Below, piece after piece: positions 1-6,592 of a DNA stretch of 14,859 nucleotides. The first letter of the stretch is position 1, and each line of letters begins with the position of its first letter. The stretch is from Thioalkalivibrio sp. (lineage in GTDB: Bacteria; Pseudomonadota; Gammaproteobacteria; Ectothiorhodospirales; Ectothiorhodospiraceae): contig SKOF01000461.1 of the NCBI GenBank assembly GCA_007120155.1, positions 1 through 14,859 of the forward strand. Reading direction: 5' to 3'. The translations under genes were made by a program, and so were the position numbers. A model generated the notes under the pieces. That model was not told the DNA's origin and ran no database searches. It saw only the letters and a program-made list of their open reading frames with translations.

Positions 1-170
1 CAAGCGTAACACCGCCACACGCCCGCACAGCCGCGCCCGCAGGGAGCCCCGCAAAAACGCCAATGCGGCGTTGCACACCTTGGCAAGGGCTTGCCATTGC
101 CTGCGGTGTGCGCCTTGCCTTGGCGCTTTTGCGGGGCTCTGAAATGCAAGATATTTACGGGACACGACAC
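1..170. mobile_element. Terminal part of an unidentified insertion element interrupting ybaK
   Basis: Read on the minus strand, ybaK is continuous and family-like down to its Asp-Leu-Lys-Ala-Leu stretch and then loses all similarity at about position 171. The foreign sequence starts, reading inward, TGTCGTGTCCCGTAAATATC. That abrupt break inside a conserved gene marks an insertion boundary. The element carries a long inverted repeat about 30 bp from its tip (listed separately). A plus-strand frame open from position 2 ends with TGA at 140-142 and could be the last ~46 codons of the element's own protein (Arg- and Cys-rich), but I cannot assign it to a transposase family. The element differs from the IS5-type element at the right edge. 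Its other end lies outside the window. Confidence 0.6.
44..139. repeat. Long inverted repeat (hairpin) near the element tip
   Basis: The outer arms at 44-63 and 120-139 pair over 20 bp with one mismatch (GAGCCCCGCAAAAACGCCAA against its complement). Inside, GCACACC (73-79) pairs with GGTGTGC (105-111), and GGCAAG/CTTGCC (82-95) is a further small palindrome. The whole stretch can fold into one long branched stem. It could be a transposon end structure, a terminator for the element's gene, or a separate palindromic repeat. There is no T-run after it, so a simple intrinsic terminator is less likely. Confidence 0.65.
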
Positions 171-389
171 TAGGGCCTTGAGATCCAGCTGGCCGGCCAC
201 GGGTACCAGCGCCACCAGAAGGCGTCCCGCCGCGTCCTGCGCCAGCAGGGTCTTGAACACCCGTTCGCAGGGTATGTTCAGGGCCTGCGCTGCCTCCAGT
301 CCATAGGACGTGCTGCCGGGATCATGTTCATAGGCGTGCACCCGGTGCGTGACGCGGGCGCGCTCCAGGGTCCGGACCGCGGGCGTCAC
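171..389 (-). pseudogene. ybaK: Cys-tRNA(Pro)/Cys-tRNA(Cys) deacylase YbaK, 5' fragment cut by insertion
   Basis: YbaK hydrolyses cysteine wrongly attached to tRNA(Pro), a cytoplasmic translation-quality function. The GTG start at 389 gives MTPAVRTLERARVTHRVHAY, which matches the family start (MTPAV then a helix, then the YEHDP loop). Lys46 in VFKTLL matches the catalytic lysine of E. coli YbaK, and the TPVAGQLDLK-type strand is present as VPVAGQLDLK. Similarity ends after 73 codons, against about 155-160 residues in the family, where the mobile element begins. The frame stays open through the element to the window edge, but that part is not YbaK. The GTG overlaps the stop of the ceramidase-like gene (GTGA), so the two genes were probably translationally coupled. 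The remaining 3' half may lie beyond the element. Confidence 0.85.
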
Positions 390-1051
390 CGATGGCGCTC
401 CGTGGACGGGATGCCGTGGCGAATCAGGCCCGCAAGCAGCAGGTAGAGCAACCAGCCGTTGAGTCCGTGCCACAGGAAATGGGTGCCCACCGGCAGCACG
501 TGGCACAGGGCGGGATCGACTATCCGGAACCCGAGCGAGACGGTGAACAGCGCGCCACAGGCGAGATAGCTGCGCCCCAGAGGATGGGCCTGGAGCCACA
601 GCCAGATGGCCATGAGCCACAGGAACAGCAGGACCGGCAGATAGCCCACGGAATCGTTCAGCGCGCCCGCTGGCGCCACCCGCAGAAGACCCAGGGTGAG
701 GCCCTCGTAGACGAGGAATGCCGCCAGGATGGCGGGCCACGGAAGCCGTGCCAGTCGCCACAGAAAACTCAGCAAAAACAGATGGATGAAGAAAACGATG
801 GGCAGGGCGTCCAACCAGTAGGCCCAGGGCCGCGCCACGGTGTGCCACAACATGCTGCCGAAGCCGATGGCGGCCACCAGCAGGATGAGTGCCCCGAGGT
901 CGGGCTGACGGCGCCAGGAGGCCTGCGGATGCCACCGCCAACGGCGCCACGCCAGCCAGGCGGCGGCCAGGAAGGCCGCATTGGTGACGGCATTGAAGGG
1001 TTCGGCCCACAAGCCGTGTGCCGTGCGCTCGCAGTAGGTGGGCAGGTCCAT
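386..1051 (-). CDS. Ceramidase-like integral membrane hydrolase (CREST superfamily)
   Basis: This is a 221-residue protein with about seven hydrophobic segments. It belongs to the alkaline ceramidase-like family (PF05875) of membrane metal-dependent hydrolases. The signature is visible in order: YCERT at 6-10, EPFNAVTN at 17-24, Ser66 and His70 in SMLWHT, Asp81 in WLDALP, and His191/His195 in GTHFLWHG. These are the Ser, Asp and three His expected for the zinc site. I start at Met 1051 because MDLPTYCERT is the usual beginning of these proteins and the 53 codons upstream look non-coding. No good Shine-Dalgarno is visible. The bacterial substrate is unknown; an amide or lipid is an inference from the family. 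The stop overlaps the ybaK start. Transcription diverges from the GGDEF gene across 182 bp. Confidence 0.8.
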   Translation of the reverse strand: MDLPTYCERTAHGLWAEPFNAVTNAAFLAAAWLAWRRWRWHPQASWRRQPDLGALILLVAAIGFGSMLWHTVARPWAYWLDALPIVFFIHLFLLSFLWRLARLPWPAILAAFLVYEGLTLGLLRVAPAGALNDSVGYLPVLLFLWLMAIWLWLQAHPLGRSYLACGALFTVSLGFRIVDPALCHVLPVGTHFLWHGLNGWLLYLLLAGLIRHGIPSTERHR

Positions 1052-1189
1052 GGGCGGCAGTGTACCGTGATGACCGGCCGGGAAGGCAGGGATCGGCCCG
1101 CGGGGCCCTACCATGGCGGGGCTTGCCTTTGGTCCCGAAAAATGCTCTGTTCTGCCGGAAACATGTGGGCTTTTTTCCCGACCGTGCCC

Positions 1190-1195
1190 TAATAT
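1190..1195 (+). promoter_or_regulatory. Possible -10 box for the GGDEF gene
   Basis: TAATAT lies 38 bp before the GTG start, inside the 182-bp divergent intergenic region, and differs from TATAAT at two positions. No convincing -35 is seen 16-18 bp upstream, so this is a weak call. Confidence 0.3.
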
Positions 1196-1217
1196 TGTGC
1201 GTGCTGTCACAAAAATC

Positions 1218-1224
1218 AGGGAGG
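1218..1224 (+). promoter_or_regulatory. Ribosome binding site fixing the GTG start of the GGDEF gene
   Basis: AGGGAGG ends 9 nt before GTG at 1234. The frame is open much further upstream (ATG at 1018), but that region is antisense to the ceramidase-like gene and has no such site. This favours the GTG. Confidence 0.6.
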
Positions 1225-1233
1225 CATGGCATC

Positions 1234-2637
1234 GTGCCCGAAGACCCGGCAGCCAAACGGAGACGCACGAAGCGCCCCGGGAAACGGCGGTTGTTTGTGG
1301 AACTGGCCGCGTGGATGGTGGGGCTGGGCCTGTTCGCCGGGCTGGTCTTTCCGCCCTTCGTGGTGCTGCTTGGCGTGCCCCCGTCCCTGGCCTACCAGCC
1401 CAGTTTCTACGCGGCCTGCCTGAGCGCGGGGCTCATGGTGGGCGCGTTCAATTTCCTGGTGGTCTGCAACGTGGTGCGGCCCCGGGTCAATATGCTGTCC
1501 GATGGCATGCACGCCTTTCGAAAGGCGCTGGTCGAGGACGAGGTCTCGAAGGATCTGCCGTACCGGAACGCGAATCGTTTTCATGTGCCGGTGGACTCCC
1601 GGGATGCGCTGGGCCGGGCGGGGGATTCTTTCAACCGGCTCATCGATGTGCTGGTGAGTGCCCGCCGCATGGAGGAATCGGTACGGGATTTCTCCAACAC
1701 GCTGGCCTCGCAACTGGAGCTGGCGCCCCTGTGCCGGGAGGCTCTGAGCGTGATGCTGGCCCGCACGGGCGCGGTGGCCGGCGCGCTCCTGGTGGTGCGG
1801 GAGGGGAAACTGGAATGTGTCGCCGCCTATGGCCTGGATGATCCGGAGGGTCTGTTGGGGCGCAGCGACGTGCGCGCAGCGCTCGGCAACCTGAAGTCAC
1901 GCCAGGTGGCATCCCCCGCCGGCGTATCGCTGAAGGGCAGACCGGATGCCCAACCCCGGGAGATGCTGCTTCTGCCGCTGGAAGGCAAGGGTGCGCCCAT
2001 GGGGATGCTGGTACTGGCCTCGCTGCAACCCTTTGCACCGGACACCTTCCGCCTGCTGGACTTTTTCCGCCAGAGCCTCAAGCTGGCGCTTCAGAATGCC
2101 CTCAGCCATGAGGATCTGGGGCGCATCGCGGCCATGGACTCGCTGACCGGTTGCTACAACCGCCGCATGGGCATGGAACGTCTCGTGGAGGAGTTCTCCC
2201 GCAGCGCGCGCAGTGGCGAGCCGCTGGGACTGATCATGTTCGATATCGACCACTTCAAGCCGGTAAACGATACCTGGGGCCACCTGGCGGGCGACCGTAT
2301 CCTGGTGCAAACAGCCCATGCCGCGCAGCGGGTGCTGCGCGAAGGTGATGTGCTGGTGCGCTACGGAGGCGAGGAATTCATGATCCTGCTGCCGGGCGCG
2401 AGCCTGGCCGAGGCCTGCGGGATCGCCGAACGCGTGCGCACCGCCGTGGCGTCCATGGAGATCGTCGGCGGGGGACCGGAACGGATCACGGTCAGCCTGG
2501 GGGTGGACGCCGCCCCGGCGCCCGGTGTGGACAGAGCCGATGCGCTGCTCCAGCGTGTGGACGATGCCCTGTATCAGGCCAAGTCCGGCGGGCGCAACGT
2601 CGTGGTGCCGGCCTCCGAACCCCGCGTCTCCGTGTGA
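1234..2637 (+). CDS. Membrane-anchored diguanylate cyclase with GAF sensor domain
   Basis: The 467-residue protein makes cyclic di-GMP from two GTP at the inner membrane. After a basic N-terminus (residues 2-19) come two membrane segments (about 20-48 and 57-80). A HAMP-like linker with the DALGRAGDSFNRL segment follows, then a GAF-like domain (about 155-290) and a GGDEF domain (about 300-460). The cyclase domain opens with DSLTGCYNRR at 302, has the active-site motif GGEEF at 378-382, and carries an intact inhibitory site R369-E-G-D372 nine residues before it. It is therefore predicted to be active and product-inhibited. The loop between the membrane helices is only about ten residues, so sensing probably occurs through the membrane or the cytoplasmic GAF domain, whose ligand is unknown. 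GTG start chosen from its ribosome binding site. No EAL domain is present. Confidence 0.88.
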   Translation: MPEDPAAKRRRTKRPGKRRLFVELAAWMVGLGLFAGLVFPPFVVLLGVPPSLAYQPSFYAACLSAGLMVGAFNFLVVCNVVRPRVNMLSDGMHAFRKALVEDEVSKDLPYRNANRFHVPVDSRDALGRAGDSFNRLIDVLVSARRMEESVRDFSNTLASQLELAPLCREALSVMLARTGAVAGALLVVREGKLECVAAYGLDDPEGLLGRSDVRAALGNLKSRQVASPAGVSLKGRPDAQPREMLLLPLEGKGAPMGMLVLASLQPFAPDTFRLLDFFRQSLKLALQNALSHEDLGRIAAMDSLTGCYNRRMGMERLVEEFSRSARSGEPLGLIMFDIDHFKPVNDTWGHLAGDRILVQTAHAAQRVLREGDVLVRYGGEEFMILLPGASLAEACGIAERVRTAVASMEIVGGGPERITVSLGVDAAPAPGVDRADALLQRVDDALYQAKSGGRNVVVPASEPRVSV

Positions 2638-2647
2638 AGCCCCGGGA

Positions 2648-2681
2648 GTCACGGTATCCCGGCGCTTGAACCCGCCGTGAC
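2648..2681. terminator. Possible bidirectional hairpin between convergent genes
   Basis: GTCACGG (2648-2654) and CCGTGAC (2675-2681) form a perfect 7-bp stem with a 20-nt loop in the 59-bp gap between the GGDEF and SIMPL stop codons. There is no T-run on either side, so terminator function is a position-based guess. Confidence 0.3.
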
Positions 2682-2696
2682 GTGGTATCGACCGGT

Positions 2697-3416
2697 CTAG
2701 TGAAGCGGCTGCCGTTTCACGCCCAGGGCCCGGGCGCTGCCGCTGACCTGGACAGTCACGCGCGAGGTGCCCGCCTCCACGGCCGGTGCGGCCTCCACGG
2801 CGTCCATCGCGCGGGCCACCATGGGCCGCACGGGCGGGCCGTCCAGATCATCCTGCAGCGTCAGCTCCACGGGCTGCCAATGACTCGCCTGCATGCGTCT
2901 GGCCGCCGTGGCCGCCTTGTCGCGCCACAGGTCGATGGCCTCGTCGGTCAACTCCCTGCGGACCCGGGTGCGGCTGTCCGGGGAGACACTGAACGCCATC
3001 CGGATCACCCGCAGCTCACCCTGCTGCAGCTTGCCCGTGAGCTCCGTGGCCGCCTCCATGTCCGTGCTTTCCAGTTCCAGGGTCTGGGTGATGCGCCATC
3101 CGGTCTGCCGCGTTTCTCCGTCCCGGCGTTCATAGACCGGCTGGGTGGTGTAGGCCGGGGTGCGCAGTTTGACCTGCGGATAGGCGCGGCCGGTGTCGAG
3201 CGCCCTCTCCATGATGCCGCGCACCGCGAGGGCCAGTTCCGCCGTGTCCTCGCCGCTTCGGTCCACCTGCAGCGTCACGCCCATGAGGTCATTATCCACC
3301 TCCCTTTCGCTGACCGCCGACAGGTTCAGGCGGACCCCGTCGTCATCGGCCAGAGCGGTACCGGTCAGGGACAGGCACAGCAGAGCGAACAGAATGCCGC
3401 GAAGCATGTGAGCCAT
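2697..3416 (-). CDS. Secreted SIMPL-domain (DUF541) protein
   Basis: This 239-residue protein has a clear signal peptide: MAHMLRGILFALLCLSLTGT followed by ALA, with predicted cleavage after residue 23. It is therefore periplasmic or envelope-associated. The mature part follows the SIMPL/DUF541 pattern (PF04402): an initial strand with LSAVSEREVDNDLMGVTL, a long helix (TAELALAVRGIMERALD), then RTPAYTTQPVYERRDGETRQ, and a WRITQTLELESTD strand. The conserved helix with a DEAIDLWRDKAATAARRM-like pattern comes later. Function in the family is poorly defined; E. coli YggE has been linked to oxidative stress, which would suit the nearby ergothioneine genes but is only suggestive. The start at 3416 has AAGGAG (3424-3429) 7 nt upstream. 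It is the last gene of a possible egtC-egtB-marC-SIMPL minus-strand run, but a 303-bp gap filled by repeat element 1 separates it from marC. Confidence 0.8.
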   Translation of the reverse strand: MAHMLRGILFALLCLSLTGTALADDDGVRLNLSAVSEREVDNDLMGVTLQVDRSGEDTAELALAVRGIMERALDTGRAYPQVKLRTPAYTTQPVYERRDGETRQTGWRITQTLELESTDMEAATELTGKLQQGELRVIRMAFSVSPDSRTRVRRELTDEAIDLWRDKAATAARRMQASHWQPVELTLQDDLDGPPVRPMVARAMDAVEAAPAVEAGTSRVTVQVSGSARALGVKRQPLH

Positions 3417-3423
3417 GGAGGTT

Positions 3424-3429
3424 CTCCTT
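3424..3429 (-). promoter_or_regulatory. Ribosome binding site of the SIMPL gene
   Basis: AAGGAG on the minus strand, 7 nt from ATG 3416. It selects this start over the in-frame ATG at 3452, whose extra codons are partly formed by the heptamer array. Confidence 0.65.
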
Positions 3430-3440
3430 TTGATCCATTG

Positions 3441-3716
3441 TCCGTTGTCCACTGTCAGTTGTCAGTTGTCAGTTGTCAGTTGTCAGTGGTCAGTGGTCAG
3501 TGGTCAGTGGTTCGTGGTTCGTGGTTCGTGGCAGGGGGGCCCGCAAGTCAGGGCCGGGCGCTGATCGGGCCTTTTGCAAAAAGACCGCTCATCGACAAGC
3601 GAGTTCCCTTGCATCCCCGGCAGCACATGCTTTCATATCCTGACAACTGACAACTGACAACTGACAACTGACAACTGACAACTGACAACTGACAACTGAC
3701 AACTGACAACTGACAG
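3441..3716. repeat. Inverted heptamer-array element 1 (TCAGTTG / CTGACAA)
   Basis: The gap between marC and the SIMPL gene is almost entirely this element. The left array (3441-3531) is 13 heptamers: TCCGTTG, TCCACTG, then TCAGTTG x4, TCAGTGG x4 and TTCGTGG x3. The right array (3640-3709) is ten perfect CTGACAA units plus CTGACAG (3710-3716), the reverse complement of the left unit. The spacer (3532-3639) contains no gene that I see, but has the palindrome TTTTGCAAAA at 3572-3581. The right array ends 3 bp from the marC stop. The left array begins 25 bp upstream of the SIMPL start codon, so it must lie in the SIMPL leader or promoter. The arrays can pair into a stem of at least four perfect units. 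Confidence 0.9.
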
Positions 3717-3719
3717 CCG

Positions 3720-4412
3720 TCAAGGTGTGCGCGGGTCCTCGATCACCGTGCCATCCAGAAGCCCATTGTCCAGCATATACCCGGTGACCGCATCACTCGC
3801 GCCGTTGATGATGAACTGAATGGCCAGCACGGCCAGGATCAGACCGAATATCTTGGTGAGAATCTGCTTGCCGGTATCGCCCAGAACGCGAACGATGTGG
3901 CGCGAATGGATCATGGCGAAGTAACAGGCCACGGTGGTGGCCAGTACCGCCAGGTAGACGAGCCCCGTGTGATACACGGTGGGTGCTTCGCTGGTGAGGA
4001 TCATGACGGTGGCGATGGCGCCCGGGCCGCTCATGAAGGGGATGGCGAGCGGAATCACGGAGATGTCATCGGTGATGCGCGCCTTGTCCGCCTTGGCCTC
4101 CTCCGCCTTCTCCTCATCCTCGTCGCCGCGCTTGCGGATCATGTTCATGGCGATGCCGAAAAGGATCACGCCGCCCGCGATCCGAAAGGCCGCCAGGGTG
4201 ATGCCGAAGAGCTGGAAGATGATGCCGCCCAGCGTGGCGAACACGAAGAACAGCAATGTGGCGATCTTGGTGGAGCGTGCCGCGATGATGCGGCGCTTCT
4301 CCTCGGACGCCCGCGGCAGCAGGGCCATGAACACGAAGGCGGTGGTCAGCGGATTGACGACGACAAACACCGCGAGAAAGGTGATGAACAGATATTCCAG
4401 CAGGATCAGCAT
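3720..4412 (-). CDS. MarC family (UPF0056) integral membrane protein
   Basis: This is a 230-residue inner-membrane protein with six predicted hydrophobic segments in two groups of three. The first group opens with LEYLFITFLAVFVVVNPLTT, whose NP in the first helix is typical of MarC. The second group starts at ISVIPLAIPFMSGPGAIATV, which holds the family's PLAxPxxxGPGAI motif. Between them is a highly charged cytoplasmic linker (RKRGDEDEEKAEEAKADKAR). Its biochemical role is not established; the old link to multiple antibiotic resistance was withdrawn, and a transporter-like role is only assumed. I use ATG 4412; a TTG one codon upstream is also possible, and no good ribosome binding site is visible. 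It lies between repeat elements 1 and 2, with element 2 occupying the place where a promoter or an egtB-marC transcript linker would be. Confidence 0.85.
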   Translation of the reverse strand: MLILLEYLFITFLAVFVVVNPLTTAFVFMALLPRASEEKRRIIAARSTKIATLLFFVFATLGGIIFQLFGITLAAFRIAGGVILFGIAMNMIRKRGDEDEEKAEEAKADKARITDDISVIPLAIPFMSGPGAIATVMILTSEAPTVYHTGLVYLAVLATTVACYFAMIHSRHIVRVLGDTGKQILTKIFGLILAVLAIQFIINGASDAVTGYMLDNGLLDGTVIEDPRTP

Positions 4413-4438
4413 CAATCAAGGATAGCAGTTGAAGGGGT

Positions 4439-4562
4439 ATTCAAAATTCAAGATTCAAGATTCAAGAAGGAGCACCGGCCAACCTTGGTTCTTCGACGTT
4501 TCGAATGGAAACCCTTCAGAGGAGCCGTTTTACCTTTGAATCTTAAATCTTGAATCTTGAAT
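4439..4562. repeat. Inverted heptamer-array element 2 (ATTCAAG / CTTGAAT)
   Basis: The left array has four units (4439-4466): ATTCAAA then ATTCAAG x3. The right array has four units (4535-4562): TTTGAAT, CTTAAAT, CTTGAAT x2, the reverse complement of the left. The 28-bp arms pair with three mismatches around a 68-nt spacer (4467-4534) in which I see no gene. The right array ends 6 bp from the egtB stop; the left array starts 26 bp upstream of the marC start. It is an AT-rich island in otherwise GC-rich DNA. Confidence 0.9.
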
Positions 4563-4568
4563 AATCCT

Positions 4569-5726
4569 TCACCACGCCAGCCGGATTCCCGCAAACACGT
4601 ATTTCTTGTCGGGCGTGTGGAAGTTTCGGAAGCTGCAGCGACGCACGTCACGGCGGGTGTGGCGGCTGCCGCCTCGAAGGGTGAAGTGCCGCCCGTCGAA
4701 CCAGGGCCGCGAGTACGCATCATAGGGGGAAGCGCGAAAGCCCCGGTAGGGATAGAAGGCGTTGTCGCACCATTCCCACACGTGCCCGCTGTCTTGCATC
4801 AGCCCCAGGCGGCAGGCCGCCTCCCATTCATGCTCGTGCGGCAGGCGCGCGCCGGCGAAACACGCGTAGGCGCGGGCCTCATGGCGTGACAAGCCGTGCA
4901 CCGGCGCCCCGGGGTCCAGATCGTGGGGACCGTTCTCGTCGATCCCGTACCAGGCCCCCTCCTCGTCCTGGCGCCAGTGATCGGGCGCCTGAACGGGATG
5001 CCCGGCAAGCCATGCACGGCCCGGCGCGTCCCAGAGCGCCGGGTCCCGGTAGCCGCCACGCTCCATGAAGTGCAGGTACTGCGCATTGGTGACGGGGCGC
5101 GTGGAGAGTTCGAAGGCGGACAGTTGCACCCGGTGAGCCGGAAGTTCGTTGTCGAGGGCCTGGGGCGGTTCGCCACCCACGCCGAAGTCCCCCCCGGGGA
5201 TGTGTGTGTTTGCCACAGGGGCCGGATCGGAAAACAGGCGCGTCTCGGGGCGGAACGCCCCGGCCGGGCCGGCGAGCATGCGCTGGTTGAGCACCATGAG
5301 CATGGTTTCGTAGTGCTGGCAATGGTGCTGGATGAGAAAACGCTCCAGATACTCGTCCTCCAGCAGCGGATGCGCGGGCAGGGCCTCGGCCATGCCCGAG
5401 AGCAGCAGCACGTTGTCGTCCTGTTGCCGCGAGACCTCCTCGAGCAGCCGTGCCTTGTCGGGCAGTTGCGGTCCTCGGCGGGGCTTGGGGCTCCGTTCGG
5501 GCGTGTAGTAATCGTGCAGGGGGCGGGTCAGACGGTCGTCGCCCAGCACCACCGTGCGCAGCCAGTGATTCTCGATGAAGGTGCAGTGACCCAAATGCCA
5601 GCCGAGCGGGCTCAGGTCCGGGTGAAACTGCAGGCGGTATCCGTCGTCATCCAGGGGTTCGATCAGTGCCCGCAGGCGGCGCTGTACCGCGCGCAGCCGC
5701 GTCAGGGTGACAAGAGAGGTGCTCAC
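4569..5726 (-). CDS. egtB: Ergothioneine biosynthesis sulfoxide synthase EgtB
   Basis: EgtB is a cytoplasmic non-haem iron enzyme that uses O2 to join hercynine to gamma-glutamylcysteine, forming a C-S bond and a sulfoxide. The 385-residue protein has an N-terminal DinB-like domain (about 8-155). This carries a first histidine pair in WHLGHCTFIENHWL (His47 the likely ligand) and the iron motif HX3HXE as H134-HCQ-H138-Y-E140. A C-terminal formylglycine-generating-enzyme-like (SUMF1) domain follows, about 175-385, with HVWEWCDN, LRGGSRHTRRDVRRCSFRNF and final VFAGIRLAW. The GTG start overlaps the egtC stop (GTGA), so the two are coupled. EgtC and EgtD next door favour EgtB over OvoA or SenA, which share this fold. 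It is slightly shorter than the ~430 residues of mycobacterial EgtB. Confidence 0.88.
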   Translation of the reverse strand: MSTSLVTLTRLRAVQRRLRALIEPLDDDGYRLQFHPDLSPLGWHLGHCTFIENHWLRTVVLGDDRLTRPLHDYYTPERSPKPRRGPQLPDKARLLEEVSRQQDDNVLLLSGMAEALPAHPLLEDEYLERFLIQHHCQHYETMLMVLNQRMLAGPAGAFRPETRLFSDPAPVANTHIPGGDFGVGGEPPQALDNELPAHRVQLSAFELSTRPVTNAQYLHFMERGGYRDPALWDAPGRAWLAGHPVQAPDHWRQDEEGAWYGIDENGPHDLDPGAPVHGLSRHEARAYACFAGARLPHEHEWEAACRLGLMQDSGHVWEWCDNAFYPYRGFRASPYDAYSRPWFDGRHFTLRGGSRHTRRDVRRCSFRNFHTPDKKYVFAGIRLAW

Positions 5727-6505
5727 AGGGCCAGCAGTTCCGGGGGGGCGTCCGGGTCCAGGATCAGCACGTGGTGTTCCGGCACGGCGCGCCAGAGACC
5801 GGTCTCGGTCAGGGGTTCGGAGGCGACCAGTTGAGCCCCTTCCGGAAACCCGTCGTCATCGGTGGTGTAGTACAGGCTCGGGCACTCATGGTTGATGGCG
5901 TGCCGGGTGGCGTAGATGCGTTCGCCGTCACTCATGAGCACATTGAGCAATGCGGTCCCTTCGCCGGCCCATTCGCCCGCCAGGTTGAACGCTTCGCCCA
6001 GTGCGGCTTCCAGCGGCAGTTCCTCGTCCTCGTCGAGGAGCTGCCGCACCACTGCGAAGAGGTACTCCGAATCGGTCGTTCCGATGATGGCGGATTCCAC
6101 CTCCGGCGACAGCCATCGCTGCATCTCGGGGCGCACCTCCTGCACGAAACCCTCCAGATAGCCGTTATGGGAGAACAGGTAATCTCCGTCCGCGAAGGGC
6201 TGGGTATTGACGGGTCCGCTGCCGAGGCCGGGCGTGGCGCTGCGTACGGCCGCGATCCAGAGGTCGCTTTGCAGGTTCTCCGCCAGCGTGGGCAGGTTCA
6301 CATCCGACCAGATGGGCATGTCGTTGACGTAGCGAACGGCGCCATCGTGGACCCCGTACCAGCCGAACCCGAAACCGTCGGCATTGAGCCGTGCATAACG
6401 CAGTTCCTTCGGCGCCCAGGCCTGCACCTCGAGGCTGTGGGGCGGCGTCAGCAGGAGTTGGGCCAGGGCGATCTCCGGTCCCAGATACGCGGCGTGTCTG
6501 CACAT
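5723..6505 (-). CDS. egtC: Gamma-glutamyl hercynylcysteine sulfoxide hydrolase EgtC
   Basis: EgtC is a class II glutamine-amidotransferase-like (Ntn) amidohydrolase that removes glutamate from the EgtB product. The 260-residue protein starts MCRHAAYLGP, placing the catalytic cysteine at residue 2 after Met removal. It continues with HSLEVQAWAPKE, NADGFGFGWY, AAVRSATPGLG, and the FSHNGYLEGF loop typical of this fold, then VASEPLTET near the C-terminus, which matches mycobacterial EgtC. The start at 6505 is fixed by the need for Cys2. AGGGA lies about 7 nt upstream, and the longer open frame would run antisense into egtD. It is translationally coupled to egtB and divergent from egtD with an 87-bp gap that should hold both promoters. 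Confidence 0.9.
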   Translation of the reverse strand: MCRHAAYLGPEIALAQLLLTPPHSLEVQAWAPKELRYARLNADGFGFGWYGVHDGAVRYVNDMPIWSDVNLPTLAENLQSDLWIAAVRSATPGLGSGPVNTQPFADGDYLFSHNGYLEGFVQEVRPEMQRWLSPEVESAIIGTTDSEYLFAVVRQLLDEDEELPLEAALGEAFNLAGEWAGEGTALLNVLMSDGERIYATRHAINHECPSLYYTTDDDGFPEGAQLVASEPLTETGLWRAVPEHHVLILDPDAPPELLAL

Positions 6506-6592
6506 GGCATGTCCCTGAAGTGTCGGGGGATTTGGTTTCCCCGGTATGTGGATCATGTTAGCGTCTGGGAAATCCCGGCGCACGTGCCCATC

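Noticed and set aside
1..170. Read-through ybaK fusion protein (frame stays open to the window edge)
   Set aside because: The sequence beyond position 171 has no YbaK character and contains the long palindrome; openness is expected by chance in GC-rich DNA.
91..306. 71-codon plus-strand frame near the left edge
   Set aside because: It spans the insertion boundary and runs antisense to the well-supported ybaK fragment; no ribosome binding site or recognisable product.
392..1192. 266-codon plus-strand frame antisense to the ceramidase-like gene
   Set aside because: Gln/Pro/His-rich translation typical of antisense GC-rich DNA; the minus-strand frame has clear family motifs.
3441..3716. CRISPR array
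   Set aside because: Units are 7 bp with no unique spacers between them, the two arrays are inverted to each other, and there are no cas genes nearby.
5771..6592. Long N-terminal extension of egtD
   Set aside because: The frame is open upstream but lies antisense to egtC, has no family similarity, and EgtD proteins are about 320-340 residues.
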